Below, in pieces: positions 44,746 to 53,889 of a stretch of 64,000 bases of DNA. The position numbers were made by a program, and so were the translations under genes. Below the pieces are notes generated by a model that was not told the origin of the DNA, did no database searches, and worked only from the letters and a program-made list of their open reading frames with translations. Origin of the DNA: Siphonodentalium dalli (Eukaryota; Mollusca; Scaphopoda; Gadilida; Siphonodentaliidae); the NCBI GenBank assembly GCA_032622095.1, contig CP136062.1, positions 153,880,875-153,944,874 on the forward strand, given 5' to 3'. Numbering within the stretch: position 1 is the stretch's first letter; every line of letters starts with the position of its first letter.

Positions 44746-45240
44746 TTTGATTCCTGTTTCAGCCCCTCACCTACAGTGCAACTGGGTGCCTATATATATA
44801 AACAAAATTTCGGAATTGATAAATCTCCTGTCAAGTTGAAGGTCAATCATGGAATGAGTTGGGTACATGTAATTGCCACATTCTTGAGTTAACTAGACAA
44901 AATGAAATAAATGAATATAGTAACAGCGATTCACTATACGGCTTATAACTAGATATTTTAACCTAAAAATAACCCAATTTTTGTATTTCAACATGTTACG
45001 ACTTTTCCCAAGGATTTGTGAACCTTTTGGTCCACCACTACTAATTGTCCCCCGAACTACCTTGTAAGAAATGGATGTTAATTTTGTTGCATTCCATTGA
45101 GTATCGATACAAGTTCGTCTGACATTATTTATGTATGGAACGCTTTCGCATACACAATGGAAGACAATCAAATCAACATCTATTTCTCAACACATTGTCT
45201 GCATGATTATGCTTTTATTGCCTGCTTTTCGAGAAAGGTA

Positions 45241-45412
45241 CAGTAATGCCCTAATTAATCGACTCTTTAACCACAGCAGAATTATGGGTAACTTTTCAGG
45301 ATTTAGTCGGAAATATGGCTTTCATGGTAACAAGCCTTATTTCCGACTAAATCCTGAAAAGTTACCCATAATTCTGCTGTGGTTAAAGATTCGATTAAAT
45401 AGGGCATTACTG
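45241..45412. mobile_element. Tc-A MITE with deleted centre (172 bp)
   Basis: Both arms and TA flanks are present. About 40 bases of the central palindrome (GCCATTCATCGGAAAG and its complement) are replaced by TTTCATGGTAACAAG. Confidence 0.85.
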
Positions 45413-45449
45413 TATTGCACCTGTGTTGTATATTACATAAATCCCCATG

Positions 45450-45605
45450 AGCCTTCCATGACTGGAGCTTTCTGAAATTTTGCGAAAAATGGGTGCCAAT
45501 GCATTCTCTTATATATGCGAGTCTTCCTATGGGAGACTCATATATTAGAGAATGGACTGGCACATGATCATTAATGCTGCACCAACGCAGCTCCCGTTAT
45601 GAAAT
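45450..45605. mobile_element. pB-C MITE, short form
   Basis: CCTTCCATGACTGGAGCTTT on the left, CGCAGCTCCCGTTATGAAAT on the right, with one hairpin between them. Confidence 0.7.
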
Positions 45606-45616
45606 GAATAAGCTTG

Positions 45617-46030
45617 GATAACCCTGTCAGTGCCAGGGGCCGATCTCATCGGCCCTGATTACAGTCTGTAAAATTGGCCCTAAAATTTTTTTTTTTTAAA
45701 TTGTTTGTTTGTTTGTTTTTTTTTTAGATTTTTTTGGGTTGAATTTTGTTTGGGTATGCTTAAGCATGCTATAGCAAATTTAAAAACAAACTGGATAAAA
45801 CCTTGGGGGCATGTTATAACTCAAAACTATCACCAAGTATTCATAGTAATAATTTTGATGCCCATGAAAAACGTAAGATTCCCTGGCACTAAACCTACAA
45901 AATAAGTCTGTTAAAGAATATAAGAAAAAATTATTAAAATTGTAAAAAATTGTAAAAAATAATAACAAATGATGAAAAATTGTTAGGCCAATGCATTGGC
46001 ACAGGGTATATGGGTTGATACAAAATTTGA
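45617..46030. mobile_element. pB-B MITE, long form, right end truncated
   Basis: Starts AACCCTGTCAGTGCCAGGGG and carries the GGCATGTTATAACTCAAAAC block of the 17767 copy. The hairpin has collapsed to CCAATGCATTGGC, as if the whole palindrome was deleted at its GCAT symmetry. It stops at TTGATACAAAATTTG. Confidence 0.8.
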
Positions 46031-46510
46031 TGAGCTTATTATCTGAGCATATCCCTTCAATAAATAGGGCTTATGCTGCACTTTTATATCTGTTGTCTGC
46101 TTATTTGTTTATTGAACACCCCTCCAAATGAATAATAGACTATTCCAATATATACTGTTATAACTGGGTGGGAGAATCCATTTAGTTAATAAAGGGTTAA
46201 AGTAATTATTTCTCTAAACAATCTTGAGAATTTTTGACTGGTAGTTCAAAATGCAGATGTTGGAATTTGTTTGGAAAAATAATTTGCTAGGAACTCATTA
46301 TTTGTTATGAAATATAATTAATTTTAAAACACAAGAGATTACATTCTGTCACTGGGCTTCCTGTTGTGAAATGTTAATATGATTTTTTACTGTCAAACTT
46401 TTAAATAATTTGAAAGTTGGAAAAGAACTTCAAATATATTTAGCATGTACGTTTCTATGGATTTTTACATTCAACCTTAAAATAGGATCATATAGTTAAA
46501 AACTGAAGGT
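46031..46510. other. repeat relative at 46105-46195, otherwise nothing recognised
   Basis: Contains the ACCCCTCCAAATGAATAATA segment shared with 7190-7270. No exon is supported. Confidence 0.5.
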
Positions 46511-46513
46511 TAA

Positions 46514-46707
46514 CCCTTCCATGACTGGAGCTTCCTGAAATTTTGCGAAAACCCTGTGCCAATGCATTCTCTTATATAAGTAATGTATTGTAACCCAGTG
46601 CATTCTCTTATATATGCCACAGTCTCTATGGGAGACTCGCATATATAACAGAATGCATGTCACAGGATCTTTAATGCTTCACCAGTGCAGCTCCCGTCAT
46701 GAAATGG
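46514..46707. mobile_element. pB-C MITE (194 bp)
   Basis: TTAA at 46510-46513 and 46708-46711. The first hairpin is reduced to CCAATGCATTCTCTTATATA without its partner arm. Confidence 0.8.
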
Positions 46708-46837
46708 TTAAATTGCATATTATTATGTCTCTCAAAGTAAGAGTAGAATTTAAGGGAAGTGATGCACTCTATGGTACAATTAATCTTGCTCCAAGCAGGT
46801 ATTTTCATCCAAATTCGCAGCACCGAAGGCTATTCCT

Positions 46838-47420
46838 GCAAATATTGTGTCTGTCATTTGTAGAATGAGGTCCCCAGACGGTGAATTTAGTAATGCTATC
46901 CCTCACAGCATCAGCGGTCTAGCATCACCAAATTCATCCTCTGGAACCTATTTTCTGCTTTGGTCTCGACTGCTATTGGAGCTAGACAAAAGATCAGATT
47001 GAAGTTCCCCAGTTGAAGTTGGTGATGTTCACCCATTAGTCACCTTGATTATGCATTTTATCTTCTGCAAAATAAGGGATATAGAAACTTAACCCTTTGA
47101 GTGCCAGGGGCCGATATTATCGGCCCTAAACCTACACAATAAGTCTGTTAAAGAATATAATAAAATATATTAAAATTGTAAAAAATTGTAAAAATAAAAT
47201 AAAATAATAATTGTTAAGCCAATGCATTCTCTTATATATGCGAGGCGACCTATGGTCGACTCGCATATATAAGAGAATGCATTGGCACAGGGTATATGGG
47301 TTGATACAAAAATCGGACCTGACATTCAAAGGGTTAACAGAAAGGAAAAAGTAACTAATGTTAATTTGAGACTATAGATACTTCCCAGCAGATGAGGCCT
47401 AGGCAGAATGAGGTGCTCTC
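46838..47420. mobile_element. GAG-family element split by a pB-B insertion
   Basis: The left portion resembles 30172-30440 (GTCTGTCATTTGTAGAATGA, GATCAGATTGAAGTTCCCCA). After the pB-B at 47093-47333 it resumes AGAAAGGAAAAAGTAACTAA. It ends when a Tc-A fragment begins. Confidence 0.7.
47093..47333. mobile_element. pB-B MITE (241 bp)
   Basis: TTAA at 47089-47092 and 47334-47337. One intact core hairpin (47219-47286). The host GAG sequence gives the orientation and an approximate empty site. Confidence 0.9.
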
Positions 47421-47530
47421 ACTGAGAGCTTTCCGATGAATGGCAACAAGCAATATTTCCAACTAAATCCTGAAAAGTTACCCATAATTCTGCTGAGGTT
47501 AAGGAGTTTATTATTTAGGGCATTACTGTA
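47421..47530. mobile_element. Tc-A right half
   Basis: CTCACTGAGAGCTTTCCGAT to GGGCATTACTGTA. It is fused directly to the GAG fragment, with no left arm. Confidence 0.75.
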
Positions 47531-47561
47531 TTTACATTATATTTCTTTAACTAGTGCTCAG

Positions 47562-47671
47562 ATTTAGATGAATGCTCTCTAAGTAACTGTTACTATATTC
47601 CTATCTTCATCTGGCTGTCGATCAACATTGTCTTCACTATGACAGGAGCTCTTCTCGTCACATATGTACAG
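47562..47671 (+). CDS. CLCN7-like: CLC exon 5: B-C loop and helix C (3' end tandemly amplified)
   Basis: A 110-nt exon with acceptor ACTAGTGCTCAG and donor GTAAGA. Two bases complete the split tyrosine codon; 36 codons follow. LDECSLSNCYYIP gives a cysteine pair matching the EECS-x-x-GC loop of ClC-6. A hydrophobic helix (IFIWLSINIVFTMTGALLVT) and YVQ follow, where ClC-6/7 have helix C ending IEP. The final 57 nt and the donor are repeated nine more times downstream. The exon as called uses the first donor and leads in phase 0 into PKAAGSGIP at 51134. Confidence 0.9.
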
Positions 47672-48278
47672 GTAAGATGGCTGTCTATCAACATTGTCTT
47701 CACTATGACAGGAGCTTTTCTTGTCACATATGTACAGGTAAGATGGCTGTCAATCAACATTGTCTTCACTATGACAGGAGCTTTTCTTGTCACATATGTA
47801 CAGGTAAGATGGCTGTCGATCAACATTGTCTTCACTCTGACAGGAGCTCTTCTTGTCACATATGTACAGGTAAGATGACTGTCTATCAACATTGTCTTCA
47901 CTCTGACGGTCCCGAGCTTTTCTCATCACATATGTACAGGTAAGATGACTGGCAATCTACATTGTCTTCACTCTGACAGGAGTTATTCTTGTCACATATG
48001 TACAGGTAAGATGGCTGTCTATCAACATTGTCTTCACTCTGACAGGAGCTTTTCTCGTCACATATATACAGGTAAGATGGCTGTCTATCTATATTGTCTT
48101 CACTCTGACAGGAGTTATTCTTGTCACATATGTACAGGTAAGATGGCTGTCGATCAACATTGTCTTCACTCTGACAGGAGATTTTCTTGTCACATATGTA
48201 CAGGTAAGATGACTGTCTATCTATATTGTCTTCACTCTGACGGGAGCTATTCTTGTCAGATATGTACAGGTACGATTA
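47615..48278 (+). repeat. 10-copy array of exon-5 3' end plus 5' splice site (66-bp unit)
   Basis: Unit: 57 nt of exon 5 (CTGTCNATCAACATTGTCTT through CATATGTACAG) plus nine intron bases GTAAGATGG. Donors lie at 47672, 47738, 47804, 47870, 47940, 48006, 48072, 48138, 48204 and 48270. The fifth copy has a 4-bp insertion and the last donor reads GTACGA. The 66-bp unit is a multiple of three. Copies 2-4 stay open and would add 22 residues each (VRWLSINIVFTMTGA + FLVTYVQ). GTAAGATGG changed to GTAAGATGA after copy 4 creates an in-frame stop. Confidence 0.95.
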
Positions 48279-48540
48279 CAGGTGTTACTATCATTATCAA
48301 CTGTTATTTTTCAATATATTAACTTTTTAATGGACCATTTATTTAATGACTGGTTTATATAGTTAGCTTACACACCGCGCCATATGACTATGCGTCATCG
48401 AGACCATAAACAGGAACATTTCAGAGCAGCTTGTTCACGGATATGCGATTAGTAGACTAGACTAATGTAACAGTTTGCTGTACAATTGTAAATAGTTATC
48501 TTGTGTCCCAAAAATAATTGTTCATGGAAAAAATGGTCGT

Positions 48541-48895
48541 ATTATGTAAATGGGTTGTTCGTCCGTCCGTCCTTCCGCTTTTGGTTTCCAGCTGATAACT
48601 TTAGATTGAATTGAGTGAACTGAACCAAATTTGGTATGTTAGTTTACTACACCAAAATACAGATCAAGTTCGAATATGGGTTTCGTCCGCATGATTTTGA
48701 CTGAGTTATGCCCCCTTTTCGACTTAGATTTTACCTGATATGGGGTTTCCAGATGATAACTTTAGATTGAATTGAGTGAACTGAACCAAATTTGGTATAC
48801 AGATCAAGTTCAAATATGGGTTCTGTCTACATGCCCCACTCTACTCCAGAAACGGGCGTATTATGCCATGCCCTGATGGCGTGCTCTTGTTTTTT
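48541..48895 (+). repeat. interspersed repeat (host family of hAT element 2), uninterrupted
   Basis: GTCCGTCCGTCCTTCCG, two tandem cores with GATAACTTTAGATTGAATTG and GAACTGAACCAAATTTGG, and the end GGCGTGCTCTTGTTT. It has the general pearl-like plan but different core sequence. Confidence 0.65.
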
Positions 48896-48993
48896 TGTGT
48901 GCAGACCTGGCAGATCCAACAACATACAGGGAGGTTTGAAGCAAGATACTAGTGATTCCCGCCCTCTGAGCCATCAAGCTCATAGTCTGCGGC

Positions 48994-49440
48994 AAGCCTG
49001 ATTATAGTGTGTCTTTCATTTTCAGAATGAGGTCCCCAGAGGTGAATTTAGTGACGCTATCTCGCATGGTGGTCTGCATCACCAAATTTGCCTTCTGGGT
49101 CACCTCATTTTGCTTAGGCCTCAACTGTTATGGAAGACCATAGGATCAGATTGAAGTTCCCCAGTTGAAGTTGGTGATGTTCACCTACTAGTCACCTCGA
49201 TTATGCATTTTATCTTCTGTAAATTAGGGGATATAGAAACTTCCCAGAAGGGAAAAAGTAACTAAAAATAAAATTAATTTTAGACTATATATACTTCCCA
49301 GAAGATGAGACTTAAGCAGATTGAGGTCCCCAGAGGGTGAATTTAGTGATGTTAATCATGTTACCCTGCACAGTGGGCTAGCATCACCAAATTCACCCTT
49401 TGGGGACCTCATTCTGCTTATGCAAATGACAGACACACTT
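48994..49440. mobile_element. GAG-family element (~447 bp)
   Basis: Left AAGCCTGATTATAGTGTGTC and right GACAGACACACTTGG, with modules in the same order as 30172 and both fold-backs present. Confidence 0.7.
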
Positions 49441-49954
49441 GGTCTACGGGCTGTTTCCTCTGAGTAATCGGATTCATGAGCAATCGGACTCGCACATCAA
49501 ACATGTTTACTATTTTATCGCGAGCATGATTGCTCAAGTGTGCAGGGTACATGAGCCACATTGCTGAGCCAAGAGTGATGGAAACAATGACATTAGGCTT
49601 ACCTTAATGTGTAAAATATACCTGTTGTGGCATGTTTCTCTGTAACAGTATGATGTACAATTAACAAGTCAAAGTAAAATATCAAATTCAAGTTTAAATG
49701 TGTGTGGCTAGATTTATGGCCAGCAATGGACATGATTGAGGACATCCTGTTATGAAGTTAAGCGGCAGTATGGTGGTGGATATGTTGAGGGGTGGCACAT
49801 GTCTGAAACTGTGCAGGCATGTTATGCATGGACCACTGATAATTATAAGATCGGCATACTTGGCCACCCGATCGCTCGTTAGTAACAGGTACTAAGAAAC
49901 TTCCCCCAATTGGCAGGAAATTGAAATTATGGCTTATTTATATTCTTTGTATAG
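49441..49954. other. no gene recognised
   Basis: About 500 bases of intron. No exon, RNA or repeat module could be supported. Confidence 0.5.
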
Positions 49955-50480
49955 CACCACATTTTGCTTAAAACGCATCTTTTTGTGCCTATGATATGCG
50001 CATGTATTCCTACCCGATACTATAGTCTGTAACCATTCCGTATACACACCCTGGCCAATGATGACGTGTATGGGGCCATTTAAATATATATTAGTGGGTC
50101 TGTCATTTATTACCGTTGTCGGTTTAAACCATTTATTAGTCTTTTTGCTGCTCTGCGCATGCATGAATAATCAACTTGATATGCGATAGACCCTCCCCGA
50201 TATGTGGCAAAACACTGATTAATATACGGGAGGGTAAACTAAACTGAAAATATTTGTCTAAATTATGTCTCTTCTACAAACATGTCGAACATGAAGCTAT
50301 ATGCTGTAAATATAGTGCCACAGTTCGCTTAAAATATATGTTTTTGAAGACTATATGCTATGCGCATGTGCATGTATTCCTACCTGATAATGGTGGTCAA
50401 CCATTACATACACACCATGGGCAATGCTGACATATCTGGGGGCCATTTAAATATAAAACAGTGGACTCGGACGCTGGTTA
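49955..50480 (+). repeat. ~150-bp direct repeat, two copies 360 bp apart
   Basis: CATGTATTCCTACCCGATA, CATACACACC and GGGGCCATTTAAATATA occur in order at 50000-50095 and 50368-50455. Confidence 0.65.
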
Positions 50481-50562
50481 TACTGTATAACGGTATATAG
50501 ACACGGTTCATTTGCACCGAAATATCGGTATTACGTTTCAAAGGGTTAATGAACATGCCAGG

Positions 50563-50996
50563 TAATTAATAATAATAATAATAATGACCAGTTTTATATA
50601 GCGATTAACCAATTACTTAATTGCTCTAACATGCTTGGTACAATATTACCCCAGTCATTTTTACAAGCCGACCAATGAACCGGCTGCAGCCATTGCAGGC
50701 ACTGCTCCAGTTTGATCAGAACATGCTCTGTTACTCATCAGTATGACAAGCTGACTGGTACTCTTATAACGCATGAGTGATGCGAAGCCAACACAGTATG
50801 AGCGACCTTGCTCAAGGGTCACAACTTGGTGCGGGTTTTGAAACAGCGAGCAATCTGATAATTGCACGTCGCTCAAAGCGGCCAAGCCACTGCTATGTGG
50901 AGACTCAATGGCCGGCGACGCGCTGCGAACCCATATCGATGTGTTTGCAGTGAATATAAGTCTGACATGCTAACCACTGGACCACAGAGCTCCCAA
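50563..50996 (-). mobile_element. tRNA-derived SINE, minus strand (~434 bp)
   Basis: Read on the minus strand, it begins GGGAGCTCTGTGGTCCAGTG then GTTAGCATGTC, a Pol III A-box as in tRNA-like SINE heads, with a weak B-box near ATGGGTTCGCAGC. It ends in an (ATT)n tail at 50563-50584. The body contains a TTGGTTAATCGCTATATAAA stretch, common near the tail of such elements. Confidence 0.65.
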
Positions 50997-51133
50997 TGAA
51001 CATGAACATGCATGCATATTTATGTTGCAGACTATAGTACTAGTTTAAATTGACTTGTAATTTTAAGGATATTGTTAATATTGCTGGAGACCAAATATAT
51101 TTTTAATAACAATCTCCTACTTTCCATTTTCAG

Positions 51134-51277
51134 CCAAAGGCAGCAGGCAGTGGCATTCCATTAATAAAATCCTACCTAAACGGGGTCAAAATTCCTGGTT
51201 TATTAGATGCCAAGTGCTTTATAGCAAAAGTTGGTGGAGTGATTTGCTCAATACTCGGAGGTCTTACATGTGGCAAG
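51134..51277 (+). CDS. CLCN7-like: CLC exon 6: helices D-E with GSGIP selectivity motif
   Basis: A 144-nt, 48-codon, phase-0 exon with acceptor TTTCCATTTTCAG and donor GTATGT. PKAAGSGIPLIKSYLNGVKI is followed by PGLLDAKCFIAKVGGV and ICSILGGLTCGK. GSGIP at residues 5-9 is the first anion-binding segment of the CLC pore; its serine is the variant position that is proline in nitrate-selective plant CLCs. Helix E follows, and the last residues GK begin the GKEGP motif, whose glutamate opens the next exon. Similarity to ClC-6/7 (AAGSGIP-IK-YLNGVK-P) is very strong. Confidence 0.97.
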
Positions 51278-51336
51278 GTATGTGGCTATAAATTATATAC
51301 ATATAGCTGCTTCCCATTAATCAACCTAGAGGTTTA

Positions 51337-51752
51337 TAGGTACTCAATCCGATCAGACGGTCCCCATATCATCAAGATACAGCAACAACATTTCAACAAA
51401 ATAATGCTAACCACTGTCAACTATGATATCAAATTTCCCAAAACGTGTTATTTATCAACATGTTGTTCAACGAAATATGGCCATATTATTACTTGAGTAT
51501 CACAAAATATGGCCGTATTACCACTTGATTTTAGAGTTATCCATCTTCATCCACAATTTTGTCCGAGAACGTTCATTTGACGACGTTTTTCTGGCCACAA
51601 ATAATTGCACATCTTGAGAAATAACAAACTTCCAAAATCGATATCTGATCACTGAGCTTTGATGGGTGGGTTCCTCGACTCAAATCAAATATTTTTACGC
51701 TTGAAAGAAATAGTTATTTAGGAGCGATAATTCGGATAATGCATCTTTAAAA
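51337..51752 (+). repeat. interspersed repeat Q, copy 3
   Basis: Colinear with 3269-3733 from GGTACTCAATCCGATC to GATAATGCATCTTTAA. It starts 60 bases after the exon 6 donor. Confidence 0.7.
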
Positions 51753-51879
51753 TGGAGAGAAGTCACTCTCCCTGTTAATTATTTGTTTTAGGAGGAGTGA
51801 ACTCTTCTCAGAGAAAAGTCATAATAGCTGAAACTCAACTCATTCTGAGAGTTTTATGATTGATAAGTGTTCTTATTAA

Positions 51880-52322
51880 CCCTTTACCCAACAAAACAGC
51901 CAAAAACGCCCAAATAAAGCTTCAACAGCCTAAAATATCTTCTGTCTGTCTCAATAACACCATACAAATATGGATATCATTGGAACCGGTTCATTGACCA
52001 CATTGTGATGGTTACAGTTATGCCTTGTGCCAATGCATTCTCTTATATATGCGAGTCGACCATAGGTCGCCTCGCATATATAAGAGAATGCATTGGCCTA
52101 AAAAAAATCTTTTTTAACCCTTTTTACCATTTTTTCTTACATTCTTTAACAATTTTATCATTTTTTCTTACATTTTTTATAATATTTTTCTTCATTCTTT
52201 GACAATTTTATCATTTTTAATATGTGTTAAGCCAATGCATTCTTTTATATATGCGAGACGACCTATGGTCGACTCGCATATATAAGAGAATGCATTGGCA
52301 CAGGGCCGTTCTGGGTAAAGGG
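51880..52322. mobile_element. pB-A MITE (443 bp)
   Basis: TTAA at 51876-51879 and 52323-52326. The spacer is expanded by repeated ATTTTTTCTTACATT units as in the 15793 copy, so these two form a subfamily. Confidence 0.85.
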
Positions 52323-52326
52323 TTAA

Positions 52327-52956
52327 GAGGAATTCATGTAAACCTTAGATCTGTTGTCCCAATTTTCTTCCACATCAACAGATATATTTCTTGCAATAAT
52401 AAATATTCACAGAATGAAAATAAATATTGTTTGAAGCATGTTGTCTCATTAAACTTTTCAATAAATTGCTGCGATTGTGAAAAGCACCAGTTTCTTTTTC
52501 AGGGATGCCCAATGACTTATTCTGGTGTACAGTCAATTTCTCTTAATTGCATAGTGTCTGTGCATGACTTTTCTTATGCAATTAAACAAAATATGCATAC
52601 CCCTACCCATGATGATGTTCATTGCCTCAGTCTATAGATCTCTTTGTCATTCTAGGCATTCTGTAGTAAATGAATCTGGTCAAATTTGCACCTGAACACA
52701 GCATGAATTAATATGAATTCACACCTGAACTCAGCTTGAACTAATATGAGTTAGTTTGTTTATGAACCAGAGAAATAAGAAGTGTGTGATATGCATTTAT
52801 TTCTGTGAACTTGAGTACCGTAAAAATAAAAATAAATGAAAACATGGTGATTATAGTAAATATAGTATTTTTTTTAAGGAAACGGTTTGGTGCAGGATAA
52901 TTTTATCCAAATAACTAAAATTGTTTTATTATATAAAACTTTGGTATGTTTTTCAG
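52327..52956. other. no further exon recognised
   Basis: Intron 6 remainder, ending in the acceptor at 52956. Open frames here have no splice-flanked CLC similarity. Confidence 0.5.
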
Positions 52957-53019
52957 GAAGGGCCGATGGCTCATTCTGGCGGTATTGTTGCAGCTGGTCT
53001 TGGACAGGCCCGGTCAAGG
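52957..53019 (+). CDS. CLCN7-like: CLC exon 7: gating glutamate, start of helix F
   Basis: A 63-nt, 21-codon, phase-0 exon after acceptor GTATGTTTTTCAG. It translates to EGPMAHSGGIVAAGLGQARS plus R. The first codon is the gating glutamate of GKEGP, which couples Cl- and H+ movement and protects the pore when protonated. The usual isoleucine of EGPMIHSG is alanine here. Two donors are possible. GTATGC at 53020 gives the exon called. A second GTATGC at 53044 would add eight codons (VCCTAGLP), keep the phase, and bring the F-G linker closer to the length seen in ClC-6/7. Confidence 0.93.
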
Positions 53020-53111
53020 GTATGCTGTACAGCAGGACTTCCGGTATGCATCCAGATAATAATAGCTCACGTTACATACTACATATTTACCTTTTTATTA
53101 TAAGCCTTAAA

Positions 53112-53325
53112 AACATCCGTCCGTATCGCTGTCTGTCTGTCCATTCTTTTTTGGCTTCCAGATGATAACTTTAGTAAGTCTGAATGGAATGAAATTTGGT
53201 ATGTGAGTTTACTATCCCAAAATACAAGTTCGAATTTAGGTTCCGCCTGCCATTTTTCATCAGATTTAGGGCCCTTTGTGGGAATTTCCACAGGCGTATT
53301 TTGCCACGCTGTCAATCTATTTATC
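53112..53325 (+). repeat. interspersed repeat fragment
   Basis: TCCGTCCG, GATAACTTTAGTAAG, ATGAAATTTGGTATGTGAGT and CAGGCGTATTTTGCCACGC match the 48541-48895 family. Confidence 0.6.
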
Positions 53326-53490
53326 ACCATTAACCCTTTCTGTACTGAATTGACTCTCCCATTCAGATATAAAGGTATACATTGGAATGGTCTATTATTC
53401 ATTTGTTGGGATGTTCAGATAATAAAAGTCCACGCCCGATCGGAGAGTGTACTGTACCCATGACAACGTACCTGGACAAATGTTGTAATT

Positions 53491-53506
53491 GGGGGGGGGG
53501 GGGGGG
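53491..53506 (+). repeat. poly(G) run of 16
   Basis: Uninterrupted G16 within intron 7. Length is likely to be uncertain in sequencing. Confidence 0.9.
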
Positions 53507-53599
53507 AGTCGGCACTTTGCATTCAGATCTTTATTCAGTGATCTTGAATGAGACTTTTCAGCCTGACAAACATGACATCTGACCGAGTTCTGATTTTTA

Positions 53600-53680
53600 T
53601 CAGAATACCCCGACCAGGTTGCGATCCCCGGTCTGCTAACATGAGAGACCAGTATGCTACCTCTCGGCTACTGACTTCCT
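53600..53680 (-). repeat. tRNA-like SINE fragment, minus strand
   Basis: On the minus strand, GTAGCCGAGAGGTAGCATAC resembles an A-box arm and CCGGGGATCGCAACCTGG a B-box/T-arm. Spacing is roughly tRNA-like, but no acceptor stem closes it. Confidence 0.45.
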
Positions 53681-53730
53681 GATTGTACTTTATTAAAGTG
53701 ATTTATGTGAATCGTTCTGTTATTTTTTAG

Positions 53731-53889
53731 TTGTGTGAATCATTCCGTACCGACCACGAGATTCGCGATTTCGTGGCAGGTGGAGCAGCTGCTGGTGTGT
53801 CTGCTGCTTTCGGAGCTCCAATCGCCGGCACTCTATTCAGCGTGGAGGAAGCAGCTAGCTTCTGGAATCAGGAACACATATGGAGAGTG
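53731..53889 (+). CDS. CLCN7-like: CLC exon 8: helices G-H with proton glutamate (3' end massively amplified)
   Basis: A 159-nt, 53-codon, phase-0 exon with acceptor GTTATTTTTTAG and donor [24 protein letters not shown] is followed by [29 protein letters not shown] and EHIWRV. RDFV-GAAAGV-AAFGAP is the hallmark of helix G and the loop to H. The second glutamate of VEE aligns with the internal proton glutamate of CLC exchangers. With the gating glutamate of exon 7 this argues for an exchanger rather than a channel. The exon's last ~34 nt and donor are repeated 58 more times downstream. Confidence 0.97.

Noticed and set aside
47639-48322. Repeat-protein genes encoding TGKMAVYQHCLHSDRSFSCHI-type peptides
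   Set aside because: These are other-frame readings of the exon 5 array. The supported frame is the one continuing helix C.
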